Origin: Tenebrio molitor
Lineage: Eukaryota > Arthropoda > Insecta > Coleoptera > Tenebrionidae
Direction of reading: 5' to 3'
NCBI RefSeq assembly: GCF_963966145.1
Contig: NC_091054.1
Location: forward strand, 14,942,001 to 15,006,000
Length of the DNA stretch: 64,000 nucleotides
Under the pieces are notes generated by a model, which was not told the DNA's origin, ran no database searches, and was given only the letters and a program-made list of their open reading frames with translations. The stretch's first letter is position 1; each line of letters starts with the position of its first letter. The translations under genes were made by a program, and so were the position numbers. Positions 1-11,260 of the stretch are shown here, piece by piece.

Positions 1-199
1 GAAAAGTGCTACTACAAATCAGTTATGCTAGTGCGTCATGATCTGTAAGTTACGAAAAGGGCGAAGGAAACGCCAAACAGCTTGAAAACCTTCAGTTTGA
101 CAAACTGACACATCAGTCATAATGACAATAAATGGTCGCTTGCAATGACTTTTTTGAAATGTCAGAAATTTGCCGACCTAAATTTATTGTCCGCCATAG
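1..199. mobile_element. MITE, right-hand part (CTATGGCGG family), cut by window edge
   Basis: This stretch is nearly identical to 29797-29994. There the same sequence forms the right half of a 358-bp element with inverted ends beginning CTATGGCGGACAATAAATTT and TA on both flanks. Here only the right end, finishing at 199 and followed by TA, is in the window. It has no coding capacity, so it is a non-autonomous TIR element. Confidence 0.75.
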
Positions 200-642
200 T
201 ACCAATTTTTTTTATTTAATTTAACGAAAGTCACACGATGTGTAATTTTTAAATGAAGAAGTTGTCAAGGATATCAGCATTAGTACAAAGAAGAAGAGTG
301 ACTAGAAAGTTTCTAAACGAGTTGCATACTATGACCAAATAAACAAAACAAATATAACACCTAACTTCTTCATTGGGGCGTATTCTGCAATTTTTAAAGG
401 GGCGTTTAGCGCCCTGTAAAATTTAAAACTTCAAGCCCGGGGGCGCAATTTTTGGCCATTCGATAAGTAACGAATCGTTCGTTAACTAGCGAAATTAGTA
501 AGATCGCCTTGGTAAATCACATATTTTTGACCTATGATAATTATCACTTGGTGCAAAGATTTAATCGATAAGTAGCTACCGCAGTTGGATGTAATGATAA
601 AAATTAAATGTCAAAAATAAAATTAGTTTTACTTATCACACC

Positions 643-3535
643 ATGGAAGAGTTAATGCAAGTTTTCGCCATAGAAAATTTAGAACTGCTTGAACAAGGCC
701 CAATACTGAACAATCAGTACAATCCTCAAGATCCTTTTCTTCTGCTTAGCGATCGGCAGTTTATACGGATGTTCCGTTTATCTAAAAATGTTTGTCGTTG
801 GTTAATTTACTTTTTGGAACCTTACATGAGACCACACATTCGTCGAAGAGATCTTGATGTTAAAACTAGAGTATGTATAGTTATATTATAATTTTATACT
901 ATGGGATACATTTCATAAATATGCTGCCCAACTACTTATTCATTTACAGATTTTAACAGCGGTAGGGTTTTATGCAGGAAGAAGTTGCCAATTCGATGTA
1001 GCTTCGAATAAGTTCTTAGACATCAGTTAGTCGACTCTGAGTCGTAGTTTGCAATAAGTGACAAATGTTCAAAATAATCCGGCGATTTTTAATGAATGGG
1101 TTAAATTTCCGAATAGTTTTGACGAATTAAATGCTCTTAGACTGGAGTATGGGTTTCGAATTAGGGTTTTTTTATTATTGTTAAAAATGCAGTCCTTTTA
1201 GAGTTTATCAACAACATAATATTCCTGGTGTCATTGGGTGCATTGACTGCACACACGTTGCAATAGTTCCTCCAAAGACAGAAGACCCGGAGTATCCAGA
1301 GCATTTATACAGGATGTCCCAGAACTCGCGGATCAAATTTACTGTGCGTTTTCCTTGGTGATAACTGAAAGCAATAGCGTTTTAAAAAAAGGACAGGGTA
1401 TAACCGATTATTTGTAATGAATAATTAAAGTTGACCAATCAGAAGGACGCTGTATATTAGAATTTCACGTGAATTTAACCAACGGTTTGAATTGCCTAGC
1501 AACATAATTCTAGTATGAATGGTATGGAATTTCAAGTAAATGTTTGGGCAACTGTGAAGATTTTGACAACGTCAAGTTATAATTTGATTCGAAATTGTCA
1601 AACTTCGTATTGAAATCATGTATACAGCTGCAGTGTATGCCGAAATGCTAATAATTTATGGATAGTGCCGGCGCAATGCACGTGAGGATGCAAGGGAATA
1701 TGCAATACGTTTTCCACGACGTTTGCCAGTTTGCCACATCCAAATTATAACGTATTTCTAAGGTTGGTGTACCGTGCTCGAGACACTGGGTCCTTGGTGC
1801 CTACCTGACAAGAAATTGGTGGTCCCCCGCGAGAAGTTAGAACGCCAGGGACTGAAGATGCTGTTCTTCAGTCCTTTGATGACGACGGTAGAAGAAGTAT
1901 ATTTGAAGAACTATATTTACCGCGAACCTATCAATATTTTAGAAGAACTAAATGACCAAATTCACGAAACACTGGCTAATATGCTTAGACTGGCAAGGGA
2001 AAATTTAATAAAAAGCTCGTCTATTCCTTCAGATGAAAGGTGGTCATTTTGAATACTTGTTAGAAATTATTCTTTTTATTTTGCATGTTTTTTATTTCAT
2101 TTGTTGCATTCTACATCATTTAGTTATAAAATTTGACCTTAAATTTTTACTAATAATGATGCTAAAATAAATAGGTTAGTTCAATCCAGTTTTGTCTTCT
2201 TTCTTTCAGAACTGCCACTATGCTTGATTTGTTCAAAATCTACGTGTAACTCCAGCTTTTTTTGCAATGTCAAGAATGTTCCTAAAAGTCTTTTCTTTCA
2301 TTTCGACGATGAAAAGTCCCGCTCGTGTAGCTCCGCTAATACGTTGCAGATGCAGAATGTATGCACAGGAGTCAGGATAAATTTCTTGTGATTCCGATTC
2401 ACTTCACAGGCCCTGCATATTTCACTTTTTACTAAAGGTAGTAATATTACTCACTTGACGCTACGTCGCCATTTTACCTTCCATCAACAAAGGTTCAATT
2501 TTCAATTCATCATATCCCTCCCGTCAATTTGCCATACCCCTCAAGGTTACAATTGCTCTGGAAATTTTCACTCATAACAAACCATATTTCATTCACTGCC
2601 GGAAGAAGAAACTTCTTGCGTTCTCTGATTTGGATTTTATACATTTGTTCACCTGCCTTTGGTGAAATTTCCCATTTTTGGTTATTTCAAAAGTAGTTGT
2701 CACTTTTGACGTCTGTTTCGACAAGTTGACCAGACAAATATTGAAAATAATTTTATTATTCATCGAATTATACGTTGCCTGGCAATTGAGGGAAGGTACT
2801 CAATTTTCTCATAAAGGGAAAATTAGATCGAGCTCTATTGGTCAATTTGATTAATTCATAACTAAAAAGCTGTTGCACCCTGAATATTTTTCTAAACGTT
2901 TTTTACCTTCATTACCATCAAGGAATATACAGTTCCAATATGATCCGCGAGTTCTGGGACACCCTGTATGTCAACAGGAAACATTACCACTCAATAAATG
3001 TGCAGTTGGTAAAAAATCCGAAATTTTTTAACTTTCTGTTGTACATGACAAGTAATTTTCATTCTTAGATATGTGATTAAAACATGATGATTTTAAATGT
3101 ATGCGCAAGATATCCTGGTAGAATAGCACTCATGATGCATTCATTTGGAATAATTCCAATGTGCAGATATTCATGAAGAACCTTCACCAAAGGGGTCATA
3201 GTGATTACTATTTTTAGGGGATTCAGGATATCCACTACGCACGTGGTTAATGACCCCATTTGACGATGTAGTGCCCAATACTCCCAAAGCTGACTTCAAC
3301 AGAGTGCATAAAACAACACGGGTGAAAATTGAATGTTGCAATGAAGTGTTGAAGTCAAGATTTCGATGTTTGTTAAAACGTAGGATGTTGCACTACCATC
3401 CAACTTTTGCCTACAAAATTATTAATGCATGTGTCGTTTTACACAACATATGTACCACTCATAGGATACCAGAACCCGATGATGAAGACGAAAATGTTCC
3501 TGAAATAGATTTTAGAATGTATAATGAATAATGAT
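643..3535 (+). pseudogene. PIF/Harbinger transposase (HARBI1-like nuclease), broken
   Basis: Related to the cut-and-paste nuclease of PIF/Harbinger elements. Exon-like blocks lie at 643-870 (N-terminal region, followed by a GTATGT donor), 951-1150, 1203-1309 continuing at 2967-3010, and 3067-3535. Diagnostic pieces are PGVIGCIDCTHV with the first catalytic Asp (about 1228-1263), a GDSGYP-like block near 3225, and the C-terminal block with RFRCLLKRRMLHYHP and ACVVLHNIC (3355-3450). The frame is lost by a TAG near 1028, by frameshifts between 3067 and 3250, and by a 1657-bp transposon inserted between codons of the NRKHYHSINVQ region. No functional product is expected. Confidence 0.85.
1310..2966 (+). 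mobile_element. Mariner-type element nested in the Harbinger transposase
   Basis: Inverted ends of about 26 bp start CAGGATGTCCCAGAACTCGC and CAGGGTGTCCCAGAACTCGC, with TA duplicated on both sides (1308-1309, 2967-2968). Inside, 1621-1745 reads as a DUF4817-type helix-turn-helix (YAEMLIIYG..., NAREDAREYAIRFPRR) with one stop. 1774-2052 resembles the transposase C-terminus (IYREPINILEELNDQI). The catalytic middle is missing, so it is a deletion derivative. Removing it and one TA restores the Harbinger reading frame exactly. Confidence 0.85.
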
Positions 3536-3697
3536 GACAATGGAAGAGACGACGATGAAATTCTAAGCCGGGTTAATCCGGAATTGGTTAATGGTAGAAG
3601 AGCACGGATGAGAATAGCTAGAAACTTAAGATAACTTTATTTAAGAAAATCTGAAATTATTACACTGAAAACGCAAGAAATACTTAAACATTGTATC

Positions 3698-4560
3698 TTA
3701 TAAATTTAATAACATGTTATCAAAAGCATGTTTTTCAGTTACACCCTTCAGAATATCAGCTATTCTGTGAAGCTCTATAACCTTTTCCTGTTTCGATCTT
3801 GCAATGTCACGCAAAATGGTCAGTTTTTCAGAGTAATAAGTTTCTTTCAGTTTAATTTTCTTATCTAGGTTTTCTTTTAAAGCTGCTGATGCTGCAACCG
3901 AATTCATAAAGTTCTCCAATTTTTTTGGCAACTTTTTCTGTGTAGTCTTTTGTTGCGTTATACAAAAAGGCTGAATTTTCTGCAGATGTTGCCGAGCTGT
4001 TTTCCTGATTCACGATTTGCTTTGTATATAAAGATTGACTTGCCTCAGCCTGCTCATAAAAATTGTCCTGTTCTTGGACTGTTACTTCCTCATCAATAAA
4101 TGTAGACACTTTTGATTCGGATACATCATGCCCTTCGACAGATACTTTTTTTATAATTTGAAAAACATCTTCTACTGTACTCAAACATTCTTCTTCCGCT
4201 TCCCCTCCGCCTGTCTTGCGAGCGTTCTTTTTATGGATACTAATTTTGTTTTTTGTTCGTGCACGTAAATCCTGCCACGTCTAAAAAAATGTGTTTAGTC
4301 CTACCTACATAATGTATGCAAAGATTTTAATAAAGTACTTTACGCCATTGGGACCATTCTTTGATAGCTCCATTAGGAACACTATTCAAATTGTCGGTAA
4401 TTTTTTTCCATTCTGCTTCGGCGTCTTTTTGCGCTGAGGAGTTGGAAAACTTTGATGCAATTATTTGCGGATTTTTTTTATACATTTCACAAGAGCTTTT
4501 TTCTGCTTCTTGGATGGTCTTTGCGTCCTTTTACGAATTGCGACAACACTACTAGCTTGC
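3698..4560 (-). pseudogene. Harbinger-encoded Myb/SANT-like DNA-binding protein, broken
   Basis: Read on the minus strand from about 4560. The first block (4343-4555) gives IIASKFSNSSAQKDAEAEWKK followed by LNSVPNGAIKEWSQW, the tryptophan pattern of the Myb/SANT-like domain found in Harbinger second proteins and zeste-like regulators. After an intron (about 4281-4343) the frame continues with TWQDLRARTKNKIS. It then runs into an acidic linker and a C-terminal helical segment ending at 3698. A frameshift near 3900 joins two overlapping frames. In PIF/Harbinger elements this protein delivers the nuclease to the element ends. The family call is good, but the gene is dead. Confidence 0.75.
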
Positions 4561-5143
4561 ATTTTGAACGAAAGACGGAACAATTTTAGAAGAGCGCGAA
4601 ATGTCAAACATATGTCAAACTTTAAAACAGAAAGTTTCCCATAGTTGCCAATTACATTCGATAATTAGCATTGGGTGATAAACATCATAACGATCGATGT
4701 GAAAAATTCGAATATTGACATGTGGTCGTTATTAATGCCTTCGATAATTATCACCATCCCTATTTATCTATGAATCTCAAAAATCGCACCCCTGATTGGT
4801 CATTGCTATGACAACTTAATTTAACGGGCTTTAAAATTTAGCGGAGCAGTTACCGAATACGGCCCATGTTAATTTAAAAATAAAATTCGAAACTGAAAAA
4901 CATCAGTTGACAAGTTACAACTAACTTGATTTTGAGTCACACAATTTTTGCGATTAAAAAAGCTGGAACTAACTTTAGCCCGTGACTAAAAAATCCATTG
5001 CTAACTTCACCTTGTGAGTGAAGCGCATAAAGTCACAACTTGTCAAGGTGCATTTAAAAGATCACTTACCGTCATGGGATAAATAGCATTTTAAACATAG
5101 AAATAGAAAATATATTTCAAAAAAACCCTACAGTTCAATTACT

Positions 5144-8100
5144 TCAAAACAATAAAGTAACAGTGGTCAACCATAAAATCAGCATCCAAGCAAACGACAA
5201 AATCAGTCGTCTTGATTCAGATGAACCTTTAGCAGGGTCATATTTTTCCAAAAATTCACGAGGGCTCAATTTCTTAGAGATTCGTCCTGACCTTACGTCT
5301 GACTCGATGCCACAATGATCCGTACCCCTTTCGATTTTGAAAAATCCCCCCATGTTCCCCCACTGATTACCCCAACTGTTTGCCGCTAACCAATATTTCT
5401 TCTTTTTCTCTTCACCCCAACCAATAATTTTCACCACGTGAGTACCAATTTCTTCACCTGTCTCGTGCGTGTAGACCCCTAAATCCCCAACAAATGCTTT
5501 TTATTTAATTTTTAACATGGACACATAACACACATCTAACTTTGAGCAAGAGGGATTTTTTAATCATATTTGTCAACTTACCATCCTGATAATTTAAAAA
5601 ATCTATATGTACCGCTATCACCGCTGTGACAGGTCCATGACTCTTCAATTCAGCTCTTATTTGTTTTTCTTCTCTCGGTAGCCTGTATGCGAGGGCGCCC
5701 TTATTTTTGTCTTCTGAGTAAGTCTTTTGGTAATTTTCAGTGGAGCAGCTCGACTCGCAGCTCGTAGCTGTGTGACTTTTAAAACTGGACTCGGTGTACG
5801 GTTTGCACCCCTTCGATATCGAAAAGTTGTTAAATTACATAATTACTTGGGGAGGGAAAAAAAAGAGTGTGTCGTAAAGACGCACGATAGAAGTGAAACT
5901 TTTGTATTACAGGAAAATCAGAATATTGTAAATTATCACTGATAGATGCAAGAGGCGGTGGCTGAGCCGAGATGCTAGTTCATTGTCTTTATTATTTACA
6001 CCGTTTTTTTCACATTCTGAACTGTCACTTCACTCGTACGTTTTCTCTCACGCCACGCTCTTGTTCTTTCTGCGCCTGACTTAAGCATATTTACAACAAA
6101 ATTGTATATTTTAACGATAACACTAAACAATATCTATCAAAATGCGTACCTCATTGTTCATTTTTAATTAAAAGAGAGGACATTATCGACAAATGCCGTG
6201 AGTGTGACAAAGACAGAAGTATGTATACACAATTTTAAGGGATGTTTGTATCGTCTTAAACAGATTATTATAATTTACATAATTAATTAGACTCCAAATT
6301 AAGTGAGATGGAAATATTGGCGCAACCGTTGTGCGAGACAGTGTTTACCCCCACCACTTTTCGTCACACAAAAAAGTTGCCGATCAGAATTTCAAACCCC
6401 CCCCCATAAAAAGTTTCACTTCAAAAATTATTTTCTCAAAAAGTATACGGGCTACTGACTTAATTCTTTTTTTAAAAACTTTTACAATATCTTAGTTACA
6501 TTTGACTCGCTGCATGTGTATCGAAATTTTCAACATTTCACATAGGTCCCAGCAGAGTGAAGTTTACGATGCGCATTTTTGATTAATCTAAATTTATTAA
6601 TTATTTTTTTCAAAACTATCGATATTTGCGAAATTTACGATTCACTATTGGAAGCGCTGTACTTTTTACTACAAATATACAGAAAATCATAATTATAGCT
6701 TCAATGGTTGAATTAACACAGCGTTAAATGTTACGAGAAACGTAGTTTTTCGGACTACACCTCAACTACGTATAAAGGCCGTTTTCAAAGTTCCGTCCTA
6801 TTAAAAAAAGTTGTAGATGGCCATTCCTTATGCCCCAAAATGTCCTCTACAAGATAGTATAGGTCTCATTTAGTTATACCTTGGAATCACCTACCCTCAG
6901 AAATAAGCGAGCTAGATAGGTATGTGATTTTACTCCACTATTAAGTGAGATGGAAATATTGGCGCAACCGTTGTGCGAGACAGTGTTTACCCCCACCACT
7001 TTTCGTCACACAAAAAGGTTGCCGATCAGAATTTCAAGACCCTCCCATAAAAAGTTTCACTTCAAAAAGAGAAAAACAACTCCAAAATGTGAATCAGAAA
7101 AAAGTCTTAGCAAATGATAAGTGGTAATTTAACATAAATCAGTGTTTTCCAACCTAATAAAGGGGTCGTGGTAGACCTACAAACAGGTGAAAAAATATCT
7201 TTTTCTTATAGTGAAATTTTTTTAATAAACAATTGTCAGTGTCAAAATGAAATAAAAAACCATAGTGTACCACCCTAAAATTTGGACAAATGGACCAGCT
7301 GTATAACAATTTGACACCAAATCATGGTTAAGGTTATGTTCACTTCACTTTCCGTACCTTTCTTCCGTGAATTCATTTTCAAAACAAATTTAATGAGAAA
7401 TCAGGAGAAACCTTTTCGAATTTGAAATAAACTCTCGCTCGTTAGCGCGCAGGCTCAGTTACATAAAAAAATGTTGACACTCAATGTGACCAATCGTATT
7501 ATCATGAAAATCACAGTTTGGCTCATACCAACAAGACAACGTTTTGACAATTGTTTATTAAAAAAATTCAACTATAGATATCTATCTGCGACTCGTGTAA
7601 AATACTTGTTTATTTTTGGCACTAATAAATTCTATCTAGCTATCTGTCCTTAAGAGTAAAATTTTCTAATGCGAGAAAATCAAAGCGTTCAGCTAGTGGC
7701 AAATGTATTTTGTACAAATAGTGCAACCTTACCTGTTCTGAGCTATACTCGCCACCGGTGACGATGCCAGTTTCCATCCAGAAATCCCACACCTTGTACA
7801 TCAAGCCCCCCTCGCAACCATTTGTCTCTCTGCATTCGGAACAGCACGTGATTATGTCCTCTGCAGACAGATGGACCAGCTCTTTTCCGTTGCTTTCGAT
7901 GCACAACGTGTCGCTCATCACCGAAGCAGGCACCACCGCCTGCACCAGACCAATTCAATTTGTTTCCAATTCGAATTGTCATGTATCTTACCCAAGCGGC
8001 GTCGCACTGTCCTTGCTCTCTGACGTGCCCAATTATGGGCTCACAAATCGGCCACTCCTTTCTGGCGTCGAAATCTTTCGGTAATTTCGATAAGGACTCC

Positions 8101-8381
8101 GGTTTGTGGTGCAGCACCTCTAGTTCGTCGTGGGTCCTTAACAAGTCCTCGTGTCCGACAAGACTTTCTAAGTATTCTGCCGTCACGTTTGGAAAATTGC
8201 TGCGAAAGCCACTAACTGGACCAGTTGAACCGTAATACCTCACTATGTCTAAAGAATCTTTAAACTTATAACGTGTTTTTTTTGTTGTTCTCCGTGTTGT
8301 TGGGTCACCATCAAACCTCTTCCACTGGAATGCTGCTAGTCTGAGCTGAATAAATAAAATAATTATCGGCAATATTTTCAT
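5144..8381 (-). CDS. Cathepsin B-like protein, catalytically dead, C-terminal anchor
   Basis: Four exons join in frame to 386 codons: 8381-7992, 7939-7733, 5810-5582 and 5478-5144. All introns are GT..AG and two are tiny (52 and 103 nt). Residues 1-18 (MKILPIIILFIQLRLAAF) are a signal peptide, followed by a propeptide to about residue 100 and a C1A peptidase fold. The active-site segment reads QGQCDAAWA instead of QGxCGSCWA, so the nucleophile Cys is Ala129. His289 (GTHVVKIIGWG) and Asn309 (AANSWGNQWG) remain. The Cys-rich ITCCSEC, NGCEGG and DHCGIESDV blocks place it with cathepsin B. The occluding-loop region (about 200-230) lacks the usual His-His pair. Residues 367-386 form an uninterrupted hydrophobic tail after a GSS stretch, suggesting a membrane or GPI anchor. 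The start was chosen at the first ATG before the signal peptide. It is probably a secreted or tethered non-peptidase, for example an inhibitor or ligand binder; that role is inference. Confidence 0.88.
6297..7067. repeat. 130-bp direct duplication (6297-6430 and 6942-7067)
   Basis: Two copies beginning TTAAGTGAGATGGAAATATT lie 645 bp apart in the same orientation within the cathepsin intron. They differ at only a few positions, including a C-run and a 7-8 bp difference near the end. No terminal inverted repeats were seen. Confidence 0.8.
7207..7576. mobile_element. MITE, TATAGT-ended family, copy 1
   Basis: Inverted ends of about 32 bp start TATAGTGAAATTTTTTTAAT and TATAGTTGAATTTTTTTAAT. A nearly identical copy in the same orientation lies at 41792-42155. 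It is non-coding and sits in the cathepsin intron. Confidence 0.85.
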
Positions 8382-9537
8382 TGCGTTCAAATTCAGTCAA
8401 GCTTGAAAATTACGAAGTGAATTTCAAAATTGTTTACAAAGTGTAAATATTTTTTTCAGTTGTCATATTTTTATTTAAACAACTGACATTATCCCTCTGA
8501 CGACGCGAAAACAAAATTTATCAATTATCAGTTATGCCACGTACCGAAAAAAAAAGAAATGTCGGCTTGATCCATTTCAGTTGTGACGAGACATTTTAGA
8601 ATTGCTCTTCAATCGAAAGTTAAAAAAATATACATTTTTGAAAATGTCAATTACATTACGAGTACGGGTGTTCATTTAAATTTATCCTCGAAGTTGGCGT
8701 TCAAAAGTCGATTGTGAATGCACCACGGATTACAGATCATGGATCAGCTATTTAAATTTAACATCACTTTTTGCGTTGTTTGTGTTTTTACTCTGCAGAC
8801 TGACGAGTGGTCAGAATAGAATAACACGGCCTTGAAAATATACAGGCTGTCTCAGCTAAGATTTTCGAGCTTAATATCTCGGTTATTTTCCGACGGATTT
8901 TTGTGAAATTTAAAATGCGGATATTTTAGACGTTGAAGAGTAAAATTCCATTAATGCAATATCCCAAGTCTTAAAATAGTGTATTGTTATACGAGTTGTA
9001 CAAGACAGTCTATTGACGAACGCAGTGCGGGGTGTTCTAAAGGAACGAGTTCGACAACATGTCTTGTGCAACGAATGTAACATGCTATTTTTTCTACTTC
9101 GGCTTCATTAATTTATTTTTTTAATATAAAATAATTATCTAGTGACTTTTATTTTAATGGAATTGGGTTGGTATTGACGAAGCAATGTCATTTCATTGAC
9201 AATTCCACTCAGAAAATTTCAACCAATCAGCTTGTAGTATTTTGAATCATTGGACCAATTAGGAACGAATTACACCGATAATTTAGCATGGTCCTAAAAT
9301 TATCGAAAAATTATCGCTGTAATCATCTCCACCTTCCAAAAATTATCGCTGTAATTTTCTCCTCCTTCCTCGAATTTTGATAAACTCATTTTTGGTCCAC
9401 AGCAAAATTTTTGTTGTTTTCAACTACGTTAACTAACGCTTTGAGAGTCATAAGAATACGTATAAATTAAAAAAATTGTGTAAAATTTGAAAATGCAATT
9501 TTCCTTCGTGGAATTGTCATGCCGAATACAACTCGAT
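8382..9537. other. Gene-free stretch upstream of the cathepsin-like gene
   Basis: This holds the presumed promoter region of the cathepsin-like gene. A TA-flanked transposon end (CAGGCTGTCTCAGC) lies at 8843, and I found no partner for it. An imperfect hairpin lies near 8995-9080. 9300-9365 contains a twofold repeat of AAATTATCGCTGTAAT. No gene was recognised. Confidence 0.5.
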
Positions 9538-9686
9538 GGTACGAAATTGCGGGAAATTTTTCTCCTCATTTTACTCGTATTTGTTTCTTAGACAATTTCC
9601 ACTCGTTCGCTACGCTCACTTGTGGAAATTGTCGTCGAAACAAATACTCGTATAATGAGATCGAAAATTTCCGGCAATTTCGTACC
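9538..9686. repeat. Near-perfect 150-bp palindrome
   Basis: GGTACGAAATTGCGGGAAAT at the left is mirrored by the complement of the right end, ATTTCCGGCAATTTCGTACC. The arms are about 65 bp around a loop near 9610-9622 (TTCGCTACGC). Translation in either direction is meaningless. It is one of several palindromes of the same build in the window. Confidence 0.75.
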
Positions 9687-10142
9687 CTCTCGTTGTATTA
9701 CTAATGAGAATCGCCCTCAAATGTCACATGATTTATATTGACAAATCACAACTCCGAATTGTTTGAATAGCAACCAATCACAATTTAATTAAGCGGAAAT
9801 TTTCCCTAGGGAAAATTTTCGATATAATTTACCTAGGGAAAAGTTTTTTCGGGCGAATCTCATATACCGAGTGACTATAAATGATTGAAAATTATTTTGT
9901 TATGTTGGTAACACATTTGAAATCTTTAGTTGGCAACATCGTTGGCATGACACACGTAATTTTTAAAATTGAAACAAACGTCAAAAAAATCTAAATCGAC
10001 AATGTACTTCGTGACTTAACCTAACCTAAATAGAAATGATTGACAGATGATGCACGAGAAGACTTGCACTACCAACTGCATCAGTGTTGCCAATCCACTA
10101 TTTTCCTTCAATCATTTATAGTCACTCGGTATAATATACCAA

Positions 10143-10300
10143 GGGACAGATATATTGCCGGAAAATTTTTCGAGCAGTCCTCACACACGAGTGTTTGTAG
10201 CAAAAAAATTACACGAGGGCGCCAGCCCGAGGGTAATTTTGAGCGACAAACACGAGTGTTGGACTGCAAGAAAAAATTTCTGGCGATATATATCTGTCCC
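10143..10300. repeat. 158-bp palindrome (foldback core)
   Basis: The left end GGGACAGATATATTGCCGGA is mirrored by a right end reading TCTGGCGATATATATCTGTC. The centre is GGGCGCCAGCCCGAGGG. The same sequence recurs inverted at 12527-12670, with its remaining part at 11245-11260. Confidence 0.75.
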
Positions 10301-10965
10301 GAGGTATATTCGGAAGAGAATCGCCCGAAAAAATTTTTATTTCATCCTGTGTCAAATTTCAATACTTTACGTCATCAGTTTGAATCCGGGAAAACGCAAA
10401 AAACGGCCGGACGCCGGTTAAGTGTTGCTATTGGAAACACAAAAGTAACAATCGCAATCACAATTATTCAGGTTTAAGAAATGTTTTATTTAAAACTACA
10501 TCTAAATACAATTTAACTATTTCGGCCACAAAGAAGATGCACTTACTTTCTCAGACTAAAAACGTTAGTTCACAAATAAAATAATACAACCATTTAAACC
10601 AAATCTAAAAAATAGGCCAGCCAGCATAACCTCTTCCGTAATTTTCTTCACATTATTTTCTGATTTTCATTTACAAAAATGGCTGAATTGTTTTTGATAC
10701 CTTTCACCAGACTTGCTAGGTATTAATTCAGCACAGGCTTCTGCAGATTTTCTTACAATTTCTGGAGGATTTGCTTTAGTTAGAAGTCATTTTGACGCAC
10801 CAAATTATTTCAACAAAATCAACAAAATAAACAATTGCCAAACAGCCGTTGCTAATCATGTTCCAAAAATGTGACTAGATTTGGAGCTTTTGTTGAATTA
10901 TTTTGAAATTAATTTCAATGTTTCTTTCAAACGAAATTTGAAGCAGGATGAAATAAAATACATAA

Positions 10966-11088
10966 CGACATTCGTCCGGGAACTCTTTTTACAGTACTCG
11001 TTTAGAGTTTCAAGACTCGGCTCCTTCGTCGCCTCGTCCTTAAACGTCTAACTCGTACTGTAAACTATGAGTTCCCGGACTTATAACG
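10966..11088. repeat. Imperfect 120-bp palindrome
   Basis: GTCCGGGAACTC near 10969 is mirrored by GAGTTCCCGGAC near 11069. The inner arms contain TTTACAGTACTCG and its partner, with a CCTTCG apex near 11030. It has the same general build as the other palindromes here. Confidence 0.6.
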
Positions 11089-11260
11089 TTAATTACTATT
11101 CCCTAGGTCAATTATATCGGTAATTTTCCCTAGGGAAAATTTCCGCTTAATTAAATTGTGATTGGTTGCTATTCAAACAATTCGGAGTTGTGATTTGTCA
11201 ATATAAATCATGTGACATTTGAGGGCAATTCTCTTCCGAATATACTTTGGGACAGATATA

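Larger units (their letters stand above)
375..4865 (+). mobile_element. PIF/Harbinger DNA transposon, degenerate, two convergent genes
   Basis: The element is bounded by imperfect inverted ends: GGGGCGTATTCTG at 375, and the complement of GGGCCGTATTCGG ending at 4865. Flanking trinucleotides are ATT and ATG, an imperfect 3-bp target duplication. It carries the two genes typical of PIF/Harbinger: a DDE nuclease related to HARBI1 on the plus strand (643-3535) and a Myb/SANT-like DNA-binding protein on the minus strand (3698-4560). Stops, frameshifts and a nested mariner-type insertion show it is dead. Confidence 0.8.
5811..7732 (-). other. Second intron of the cathepsin-like gene, repeat-filled
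   Basis: This 1.9 kb intron separates the ITCC/GCEGG exon from the occluding-loop exon. It contains a duplicated 130-bp block and a 370-bp MITE. I see no coding sequence of its own. Confidence 0.7.

Noticed and set aside
7758..8235. Plus-strand frames antisense to the cathepsin exons
   Set aside because: Shadows of the minus-strand coding exons.
10040..10477. 145-codon frame across 10040-10477
   Set aside because: It runs through a palindrome and MITE arms. The reading is a by-product of repeat structure.
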